Below are positions 27,401 to 36,700 of a stretch of DNA of 64,000 nucleotides, piece by piece. Source of the DNA: Rhodobacteraceae bacterium CCMM004. Lineage in GTDB: Bacteria; Pseudomonadota; Alphaproteobacteria; Rhodobacterales; Rhodobacteraceae. The notes below the pieces were generated by a model. The model was given only the letters and a program-made list of their open reading frames with translations, was not told where the DNA came from and did not search any database. Both the position numbers and the translations under genes were made by a program. The stretch covers positions 186,001 through 250,000 of the forward strand of contig RZWH01000002.1 of NCBI GenBank assembly GCA_004005435.1. Direction: 5' to 3'. Within the stretch, counting starts at the first letter, position 1; each line of letters starts with the position of its first letter.

Positions 27401-29890
27401 ATGACCATGAGCTTTACTCCGGCGCCAAGCGTGTCGGCGGGCGCGACCGCAGTGGAGGTCTTCCCCTGCACCCCCGAGCAGACGCGCTTTCTGTTTCTGG
27501 AGCGGCTGTTTCCCGGCACCGTGGCCAACAACCTCGAAGTGCGCTGGACGTTGGACGGCCAGGTCGGTCACGACGACATTCAACACGCCTTCGACCAGGT
27601 GATCGACCGGCACGAGGCGCTGCGCACCCGCTTTGCCCTGCGTGAGGGGGTCCCGACGCAGGAGGTGCTGCCCTCCGCCGAGATGCGCGTGGGGCTGGTG
27701 GACGCCATGAGGCTCGACCCCGCCGCAGCCGACGCCCGGGTGGAGGAGGCGGCCGCCGCGATCTCCAGACAGCCTTTCGACCTGAACCGGCCGTGCCAGA
27801 TGCGCGCCACGCTCGTGCGCCTGGCCCCCGACCGGGCGATCCTGATCATCGCCGCGCACCACGCCGTGTTCGACGGGTTCTCGATCCGGGTTCTGGGCCG
27901 CGAGATCGGCGCCTTCGCCGAGGCCCATGCCACGGGCGGCACGGCCGACGTCGCGCCGCTTCCGCTGCAATACGGCGACTACGCGCTCTGGCGCGCGGAT
28001 TGCCTGGCCAGCGCCCACGCCGGGGCCGCCGCCGCCTATTGGACGGAACGCCTGGCCGACGCGCCCTATACGGAGCTGACCGCCGACCGCTCCCGCGCAC
28101 CTCTGGGCCGACGCCGCGGCGCCCGGATCAACCTCGACGCTGCGCCCGACCTGGGCGCGCGGCTGGAGCGGGCCGCACGCACCCGCGGCGTGTCGGTCTT
28201 TGCCCTGGGGGTCGCCGCCCTGGCCGTCGCGCTGGCGCGCACCGAGGGCACCGACGACATCAGCTTCGGCACCCCCCTGGCGAACCGCAGCGACTCCGAT
28301 CTGGAGGCGCTGATCGGGGTCTTCATCAACCTGGCGGTGCTGCGCCTGCGCATCGCCCCGGACGCCACGCTCGCCGACGTGGTCGCGGCGGCGCAAGAGA
28401 CCGTGACCGGCGCGCTGACCCATGGCGACCATCCCTTCGACGACGTGGTGCGCAGCCTCGGCCGCCCCCGCGACGCCCGGCGCACGCCGCTCGTCTCGGT
28501 GATGTTCTCGCTCGCCCATGTGTTCCTGGAAGAGCGCAGCTATGGCCGGTTCGCGCTGCGCTCGCTGCCGTCCGAGGCGCCAGCGATCACCCACGACCTG
28601 AACCTCCAGCTCTTGGGGCGCAAGGCGGGCTGGCGGCTGATGATGGACTACGACACCGACCGCTTCGACGGCGCGCGGATCGCGGCGCTGGGGCGGCGGC
28701 TGTTGTCGGTCCTTGAGACAGTTCTCGACGCCCCCGACACCGCCGTCGCGGCGTTGGACGACGACGGCTCGGCGATGGCCGAGGCCCCCCGCCCCGCGGC
28801 GCCGTCCCTGCCCGCCACGCCTGCCCCGGCGGCGGACGGCCCCGCGGTGTCCGACGAGCTGACCGCGATCTGGGCCGACGTCCTGGGCATCCCGGCCGAC
28901 CGCATCGGGCCGCAGTCCGACTTCTTCGACCTCGGCGGGCACTCGATCCTGGCGCTGCGGCTCCTCGCGGCGGTGGAGACGCGGCTCGGCTGGCGCTGCG
29001 AGGTGGCGGCGTTCCTGGCGGCACCCACCCCCGCCGGCATGGCCGCGGCGCGCCCCGCCCCGGCAGAGGCCGCCCCGGCCAAGCTCGATCCCTGGCGCCA
29101 CATGGTGCTGCGCGAGGGGACCGCCCAGGGTCCGCTGATCGTCACCGTCAATCAGCCGTTCCTCTACCATGGCCTGGCGCGCAGCCTGTCCTGCCCGGAC
29201 ATCCGCGTGGTCAACCTGTCGCTCGAAGACCCCGCGCTGATCGCGGATGCCGCCGCCGTCCGCCGCCTGGCCGAGGCCGCCGCTCAGCGCATCGCCGCCG
29301 AGGCCGGGCGCCGTCCCGTGGCACTGGCCGGTCTATGCGTCGACGGCCAGATGGCGCATCTCGTCGCCCAGGCGCTCGACGGGCGCGACGGGCCGGTCCT
29401 CCTGGCGATGATCGACGCCTGGGCGCCGCCCGCGGTGTCGGCCCCGACCATGCGCCGCCGCGTGAACCGGCTGGCGGGCAAGCTGCGCCGCGCCGCGCGC
29501 TATGCCGCGGCCAAGGTCCGGGGCGAGATCGGGTGGACCGACTGGATCGCCTCCATCGGCCCGGGACAGAGGCTGCTGGTCGCCACCGGACGGCGCGCGC
29601 CCGCCACCCCGGCCGAGCGGGCCGCACTTGCGGTGAACCGCCGGATGGTCGCCGTCCTGGGCGCCGAGCGGCCCCAGACCCCTTATGCGGGCGAGACGCT
29701 CCTGTTCTTCACCGACAGCCAGCGCTGCACCGACCTGGCGGGCCAGTTCGGCTGGACCGGGCTCCTGCCCGCCGACACCGGGCTGCACCGCCTGGCCGGC
29801 TGGCATGAGGGCGCGCTGACCTCCGGCGGGATCGCCGGGCTCGCCGAGACGCTGGAGACCCGCCTGGCGCGGACCGCCGCCGGAGGGTGA
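27401..29890 (+). CDS. Nonribosomal peptide synthetase, C-PCP-TE
   Basis: It is an 829-residue terminal synthetase with no adenylation domain. The condensation domain (about 15-450) has the active motif HHAVFDG near 155. The carrier domain has DFFDLGGHSILALRLL with the phosphopantetheine serine near 515. The thioesterase (about 565-820) has LAGLCVDG near 645, so the nucleophile position holds cysteine instead of serine. It should accept a chain from the large hybrid synthase encoded convergently at 30779-38965 and release it. What loads its carrier is unclear: in trans, or nothing. The start is the first ATG at 27401, with another at 27407; no strong ribosome site is seen. The PPTase gene overlaps its stop. 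Confidence 0.9.
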   Translation: MTMSFTPAPSVSAGATAVEVFPCTPEQTRFLFLERLFPGTVANNLEVRWTLDGQVGHDDIQHAFDQVIDRHEALRTRFALREGVPTQEVLPSAEMRVGLVDAMRLDPAAADARVEEAAAAISRQPFDLNRPCQMRATLVRLAPDRAILIIAAHHAVFDGFSIRVLGREIGAFAEAHATGGTADVAPLPLQYGDYALWRADCLASAHAGAAAAYWTERLADAPYTELTADRSRAPLGRRRGARINLDAAPDLGARLERAARTRGVSVFALGVAALAVALARTEGTDDISFGTPLANRSDSDLEALIGVFINLAVLRLRIAPDATLADVVAAAQETVTGALTHGDHPFDDVVRSLGRPRDARRTPLVSVMFSLAHVFLEERSYGRFALRSLPSEAPAITHDLNLQLLGRKAGWRLMMDYDTDRFDGARIAALGRRLLSVLETVLDAPDTAVAALDDDGSAMAEAPRPAAPSLPATPAPAADGPAVSDELTAIWADVLGIPADRIGPQSDFFDLGGHSILALRLLAAVETRLGWRCEVAAFLAAPTPAGMAAARPAPAEAAPAKLDPWRHMVLREGTAQGPLIVTVNQPFLYHGLARSLSCPDIRVVNLSLEDPALIADAAAVRRLAEAAAQRIAAEAGRRPVALAGLCVDGQMAHLVAQALDGRDGPVLLAMIDAWAPPAVSAPTMRRRVNRLAGKLRRAARYAAAKVRGEIGWTDWIASIGPGQRLLVATGRRAPATPAERAALAVNRRMVAVLGAERPQTPYAGETLLFFTDSQRCTDLAGQFGWTGLLPADTGLHRLAGWHEGALTSGGIAGLAETLETRLARTAAGG

Positions 29891-30579
29891 GCGCCGCACC
29901 GGCGTCCGCGGTCGATCTGTGGGTCTGGCCGATCGGCGCCCCGGCGGACGCCGACCGTGCACTGTTGAGCGCCGATGAGAGCGCCCGCGCCGACCGCTTC
30001 GTCTTCGACCGCGACCGCGACCGCTTCGTCGCCGCGCGGGCGGGTCTGCGGCGCGCCCTGGCGGCGGTCACGGGCACCGCGGCGGACGCCCTCGCCTTCG
30101 CCTACGAACAGAACGGCAAGCCGCGGATCGACGGCGGCCCGGTCTTCAACCTCAGCCACAGCGGCGATCTCGCCGCGCTTGCGGTGGCTGCGGGCGGGGT
30201 CGACCCGATCCTCGGCCTCGACATCGAGGCCCCGCGCGCGGTCGAGCGGGATCTGCCCGAGCGCGTGTTCTCGGCCGCCGAGCGGGCCGAGTTGGCCGCC
30301 CTGCCCGACGCGGCTTGGGAGGCGGGGTTCTTTGCCGGATGGACCCGCAAGGAAGCGGTGATCAAGGCGCTGGGCGACGGGCTGTCGATGCCGCTCGACA
30401 GCTTCGACGTGACGCTCGGCCCCGACGCCCCGGCGCGGGTGCTGCGGATGCCCCCCGGACGGCCGCCGCCCGAAGCGTGGACGCTGGTGCCGTTCCGCCC
30501 CCAAGGCGCCGTCGTGGGGGCCGTGGCCTGGGCAGGCGGCGGCGGCTCCCTGCGCCTGCTGCCCCGCGGCGCCCCCTGA
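29887..30579 (+). CDS. 4'-phosphopantetheinyl transferase, Sfp type
   Basis: It transfers the phosphopantetheine arm of CoA to carrier-domain serines and so activates the synthases on both sides. It has 230 residues, the Sfp/EntD length. Motifs are GKPRIDGG, FNLSHSGDLAALAV, LGLDIE, and WTRKEAVIKALGDGLSMPLD, with the metal-binding Asp and Glu in place. It begins with GTG overlapping the NRPS stop (GTGA) behind a GGAGG site, so it is translationally coupled. A dedicated PPTase beside a C-PCP-TE gene supports a functional biosynthetic locus. Confidence 0.92.
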   Translation: MSAAPASAVDLWVWPIGAPADADRALLSADESARADRFVFDRDRDRFVAARAGLRRALAAVTGTAADALAFAYEQNGKPRIDGGPVFNLSHSGDLAALAVAAGGVDPILGLDIEAPRAVERDLPERVFSAAERAELAALPDAAWEAGFFAGWTRKEAVIKALGDGLSMPLDSFDVTLGPDAPARVLRMPPGRPPPEAWTLVPFRPQGAVVGAVAWAGGGGSLRLLPRGAP

Positions 30580-30605
30580 CGGGGCGTCCTCAGCCCAAGC
30601 GCCCC

Positions 30606-30626
30606 GCCCGGCGGGCACCGCCGGGC
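30606..30626. terminator. Hairpin between the convergent synthase operons
   Basis: GCCCGGCGG pairs perfectly with CCGCCGGGC around GCA. It lies in the 199-base gap after the PPTase gene and before the 3' end of the large synthase gene on the other strand. A bidirectional terminator is plausible, although no T-run follows on either side. Confidence 0.45.
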
Positions 30627-30778
30627 AGCGCCGTCCCGTTTCCCCCCATGGGCGGCGGATGTGGCGGAGGTGGCTCAGCCGCCGCGGCGTCGATGCTTTT
30701 TGGGACCGGCGCGCGCCGACTGACCGCGCCGCGGCGGGACGGCGCTGCCCTTCGCGCGGCCGATGCGTCCCTCTGGGC

Positions 30779-33700
30779 CTAGCCCGCCCGCCGGGCGCCG
30801 CCGCGGTAGAGCTTCAGCGACGGGCGACGGGGCGCGGCCGGGGCGGCCTCGGCGGCCGCGACGTGGGCGGCGAGCGCCCGCACCGAGGGATGCGCCAGGA
30901 GGTCGCGCGCCTCCACCGGCAGGCCCGCGTCCATCAGCCGTGCCGCCATGCGGAAGATCGTCAGGCTGTCCGCCCCGAGTGTGTGCAGCGACGCCGTGGC
31001 GGACACCTGGGAGAGGCCCAGGACCTCGCGCCAGATCCCCGCGATGCGCTCTTCGGTGGGGCCCGAGGGCGCGTCCGCGGCGGCCGTTTCCGCCGGGGCC
31101 CCCGCTTCCCGCGGATCGGGCAACGCCTTGCGGTCGAGCTTGCCGTTCGCCGTCTGCGGCAGCGCGTCGAGCGTCATCCACCCGCCCGGCACCATGTAGG
31201 ACGGCAGGACCGCCGACAGCCGCCGCGCCGCTTCGCCCGGGTCCAATGCGCCGACCTCGCGCAGCACCAGATAACCGACCAGGCGGTCGTCGCCCATCGG
31301 CCCTTTTCGCAGCGCGACGGCGGCGGCGGCAACCTCGTCCATTTCCCGCAGGCGGCTCTCGATCTCGCCGATCTCGATGCGGTAGCCCCTGAGCTTGATC
31401 TGCCCGTCGCGGCGGCCGAGCAGATCGAGCGTGCCGTCGGCGCGGCGGATCGCCAGATCGCCGGTGCGGTAGAGCCGCCGCGGCCGCCCCGCCAAGGTCA
31501 CCTCGCGGAATGCCGCCTCGGTCAGGTCTGGCCGGCCGTAATAGCCGTTGGCCAGCCCAGCGCCGCCAATGTTCAACTCGCCCGGCTGACCCGGCAGGCA
31601 CAGCCCGCCATGGTCGTCGAGCACGCAGAGCGCCGTGTTGGCGATGGGGGCGCCGATGCGGATCGGCGCGCCGGGGCGGACCCGTTCGAGCGACGACCAG
31701 ATCGTCGTCTCGGTGGGTCCGTAGAGGTTCCACAACTCGGCCCCGCCCGCGGTCAGGGTCTGCGCCAGGTCGTAGGGCAAGGGCTCGCCCCCCGCGAGCA
31801 TCCGCAGATCGGTGCGCGGCGCAAACCCGGCCTCCAATAGCATCCCCCAGAGCGTCGGCGTGCCCTGCATCACGGTGATGTCGCCGCGGCCCAGGCGGTC
31901 GGCCAGGGCAAAGCCGTTGCGCACCATCGCGCGGTCGGCGACCTCGACCGTGGCGCCCACGGTCAGGGGCAGGAACAGCTCCAGGATCGCGATGTCGAAC
32001 ATCACCGTCGTGACCGCGAGCAGACGGTCGCCGACGGTGAGCCCCGGCGCCTCGGCCATGCTGCGCAGGAAGTTGACCAGCGCGCGCTGGGGCACCTCGA
32101 CCCCCTTGGGCGTGCCGGTGGAGCCGGAGGTGAAGATGATGTAGGCCGCCCGCGCCGGATCGGCCCCCACCGCGCGCGGAGCGGCGCCGGGGGTGACGTC
32201 GGCGGGGTCGACCCGGCGCACGCCGGTCTCCTCAGCCAGGGCGGCGAAATCGTCATGCGCCAGGAGCGCGCGCGCCTCGGCCGTCTCGACCACCTGGCGC
32301 AGGCGGGCGATGGGCTGTTCTGGATCGAGCGGCACAAAGGTGTGCCCGGCCCGCATCACCGCCAGCAGAGCCACCGGCAGATCGGCGTCGCGGGGCAGCG
32401 CCACGGCCACGCGCGCGCCCGCCTCGCCGGGCATCTCCGCCTGCAACCGGGCCGCCAGCGCGTCGATGCGGGCGTCGAGATCGGCATAGCTCAGGCCGGT
32501 GCGCCCGTCGGTCACGGCGGTCGCGCCGGGGCTGGCCGCCGCCTGCGCAGCGACCATCGCCGAGACGGTGTCGCCCGGATCGAGCGCCAGGCACGGTCCC
32601 TGTCCCGACGCCAGCAGCGCCTCGGCCGCCGCAGCATCCATCAGCGGCAGGTCCGCCACGGGACGCGCGGTATCCTCGGCCACCGCATCGAGCACCGCAC
32701 CGAAGGCGTCGATCCAGCGCGCCATGGTCTCGGCGTCGAAGAGATCGGCGTTGTAGGTGACCTCGATCCGCAGCCCGTCCTCTCCCTCGACCATGTTGAA
32801 GATCAGGTCGCAGGTGGTCGCCATTTTGGCGTTGCCGTCTGTCCGGGCGGTGGCGGCGCCGAGGGCCACGGGTGCGGCCTGGCGTTCGAGGTTGAACTGC
32901 ACCTCGGTCAGCGGTTGCCGGGAGAGACCCCGCGGCACGTCGAGATCGCGCACCAGCGTCCCGAGCGTATAGTCGCCGTGGTCGAAGGCGGCCATCACCG
33001 CCTCGGCGACGGCGGCCAGGTGCGCGGCCGCGGGCGCTTCGGGATCGAAGGCGGCGCGGATCGGCAGGAAGTTCACCAGATGCCCGACGAGGCGCGGATC
33101 GTCCAATCCCTGCTGGCCGGCCGAGGGCACGGCGAGCACCACGTCCGAGGCGCCGGAGATCCGCCCCAGCGTCATCTGCAACGTCGCGAACAGGGTAGAG
33201 AAAAGCGTGCAGCCCGCCTTGGCCCCCGCCTTGCGCGCCGCCGTGAGCCGGTCGGCGCCGATCCGGCCCGCGACCGTCGCGCCGGCATAGCTGCGGACCT
33301 CGGGGCGCGGCCGGTCGGTGGGCAGATCGGGCGCCGTAGGGATGTCGCGATAGACCTCGGCCCAGTAGGCGCGGGTCTCGGGGCGCGGGGCGACCGCAGC
33401 GGCCGCCGCGGCATAGGCGGCGAAGGAGGGCGCGGGGGCGAGGTCCGCCGCGCCGCCGTCCAGGCGGGCGCGGTAGAGCGCGGCCAGATCCTCCATCAGC
33501 GTGCCGAAGGACCAGCCGTCGCAGACGATGTGATGCGCCGTCAGCAGGAGCGCGTGACGGTCCTCGCCCAGCCGCAGGAGCGCCTGCCGCCAGGGCCCGC
33601 CGGCGACCAGGTCGAAGGGCCGCGCGGCATCCTCCAGCACCGCCGCCTCCAGGGCGGCCTCGGGGTCGTCGGCCGCCGACAGATCGGCGACCGGCAGCGG

Positions 33701-36700
33701 CAGGGCCTCCGGCGCGGCGACCGAGAAGCTCTCGCCGCTGCGTGCGAAGCGCAGCCGCAGCGCGTCGTGGCGGGCGCGCAGGTCGTCAAGCGCGCCGCCG
33801 AGAGCGTCGACATCCAGGGGGCCGTCGAGCCGGAGGGTGTAGCCTTCGTTGAAGCTGGCGGCGGCCCGGTCGCCCATCTGGTGGCCGAGCCAAATCTCGC
33901 GCTGCGCCTCGGTAAGGGGGACCGCGGCGGCGGCGGCCGGGCGCTCGACCGCGGGCCGCCCCGCCTCGGGCGCCAGGATGCCCACGGACTGGAGCGCGTC
34001 GAGCGCCGTTTCGAACGCCGCGACCACCCGGTCGCCCTCTTCGGCCCCATGGGCGGTGGTGAAGTAGGCGGGGAAACCGTCCAAAATATGCACGCCTTCG
34101 AGCCGCATCAGTGGATAGAGCAGGCTGGCGCGCGGATCGTGCCGCGACACGTTGGGGACGAGCCAGCTGGAGTAGGTCTGCACCAGGGGCGGCACGCCCC
34201 GCGCCTCCAGCGCGGCGTTCATCCGCGCCGCGACTCCGGCGGCCAACTCGGCCGCGCCAGACCAGAGCCGGTCGCCCTCGGCCTCCATATGCGCCAGCGT
34301 CGCGTCAACCGCGGCGAGGGTCAGCGGATGCCGCACGAAGGTCCCGGCAAAGAAGGTCGGCGCCGTCTCGGGCACGCTGTCGTCGCCGTAGCGCCAGGCG
34401 CCGCCGTCGAGCGCGTCCATGAACCGCGCCTTGCCCGCCAGGGCGCCCACGGGTATCCCGCCGCCCACGACCTTGCCATAAGTGGCCATGTCGGCGTCGA
34501 TTTCCCACACGCCCTGCATCCCGCGGGGATGAGTGCGGAACCCCGTCACCACCTCGTCGAAGATCAGCGCGGCGCCCGCCCCGGCCGTGATCTCGCGCAG
34601 GCTGCGGCAGAACGCGGCGGGGCGCAGTTCGGGATGCCGGCTCTGCACCGGCTCCACCAGGACGGCGGCCAGATCGCCGGCTTGGGCGCGGATCCAGTCC
34701 AGGCTCTCGTCGGTCCCATAGGGCAGGACGACCATGTTCTGCACCGCCGCGCGCGGCACGCCGGGCGCCGAGGGCAGCCCCGAGCGGTCGTCGCCGCGCG
34801 CGCGGCCCTTGACCAGGACCTCGTCGAACTGGCCGTGATAATCGTCGCGGAACACCACGATGCGGTCGCGCCCGGTGACGGCGCGGGCCAGGCGCATGGC
34901 GGCCATCACCGCCTCGGACCCGGTGTTGCAGAACGTCACCCGCTCGTGCCCGACCATGGCGGCGAAACGGCGGGCGACCGGCCCGGCGGTGTCGGTCTGC
35001 GGCCCCACGGGATAGCCCCGCTCGATCTGCGCGGCGACGGCGCGGGACACGAAGTCGGGCGCGTGGCCAAAGGCCGACTGGCCGAAGCCGCTGACCACGT
35101 CGATCAGGCGGTTCCCGTCCACGTCCTCGATATGGGCGCCATGGGCCCGGGCGGCGACGATGGGAAAGACCAGCTCCTTCCACTCGGGGCGGAACCCGGC
35201 GACGGTCCGCGGATCGGCGTGGACGTCGCGATGGGCCTCGGTATGGGCCTTCGAGCCGGAATATCGGGCGGCGTAGCGGCGGGCGAGATCCTCGGCAAAG
35301 CCGCGCTGCTCGGGCGTCAGATCGGCGCCGGACAGATCCGGCCCGCGGCCGAAGCGAAAGCTCTTTGCGGCCGGGGGGCCCCCGGGCTCGGGGGAGACCT
35401 CGGGGACCGAGGCTACCGCGGGAACTGCCGACGACGCCGAGGCGGCCGGGACCGCAGCAGGGGTGGGCGCGGGCGCGGGCGCCACAGCGGCCGGAGCGCC
35501 TCCCAGGCTCTGCAGCTGTTGGGCAAAGACGGCCTGCATGGTCTGCATCTGCGCCGTCAGGATCGCCGCCAGGTCCGACCCGCCCTGCGCGACCGGCACC
35601 GCCGGGACAGCCGGGGCGGCGGGTGGCGGGGCAGCGGGCCGCGGCGCCGCTGAGGCGGGTGCGGGCGCGGCCACGGGCGCCGGATCGGGCGGCATCTGCG
35701 CGTCGAGATGGCGCGCCAGGGCGGCGATGCTGGGGTGCTCCGACAACAGGGTGCGGAACGCGACGGTCACGCCGAACTCGCGGGCGATCCCCTGCGCCAC
35801 CTGCCCCATCAGGAGGCTGTCGAAGCCGAGCTCCAGGAACGGCACGTCGGTTTCGGCCGCGCCCAGGGTCTCGCCTGAGATCTCGGAAAGGAGCGTGGTG
35901 AGGGCCTCGGTGAGGCGCGGCAGGCGGTCGGGAGGGGTCTGGGTCATGTCTGGGGTGTCCTCGGAAACGGTCGGGGCGCCCTCGGGCGCATCATGGAGCG
36001 AAGCGTCGGCGCCGGTCGGTGGGTCGATCCAGTGGCGGCGGCGGTCAAAGCGGGTGGGCGGCAGCGCCACCTTGCGGCGGCCGCGGGGGCCTGCGCGCGA
36101 CCAGTCGACCGCGACCCCCGCGGTCCAGAGCCCGCCGAAGGCGGCCGCCATCGCCTCGACGTCGTCGCGGTCGCGGCGGGGTCCGGGCAGCGAGGTCAGG
36201 ATCGCCGCCGCCGCCCCGCGGGTCAACGTCTGCGCGGCGAAGGTCGCCAGGGTGTCGCCTGCGCCGACCTCCAACAGCACCGGCGTCGCCCCCTCGGCGG
36301 CACGCGCCAGCGCGTCGGCAAAGACGACGGGTGCCCGCGCCTGTCCGGCCCAATAGCCCGGATCGGTCGCGCTGGCGGCGTCGAGAGGCGCGCCGGTGAC
36401 AGTGGAGATCATCGCGATTTCGGGCGGCGCCAGCGCGGCCTCGGCGGCGAGCGCCCGGATCGGCGCCGTGACGGGCTCCATCATCGCCGAATGGAAGGCG
36501 TGGGAGGTGTGGAGGCGCCGACAGGGCAGGCCCGCCGCCTCTAGCGCCTCCTCCTGTGCCGCGATCTCGTCCTCGGGCCCGGCGAGCACCTGGAGCGCAG
36601 GCGCATTGCGGGCGGCCACGTCCACGCCGGAGCGGATATGGGGCGCCAGCCGCTCCATCGGCGCGCGCACCGACAGCATCACGCCCGGCGGCTGGGCCTG

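Noticed and set aside
30663-31840. Plus-strand open frames across the 3' end of the large synthase gene
   Set aside because: Antisense shadows of the adenylation and carrier domains, whose motifs are all on the minus strand.
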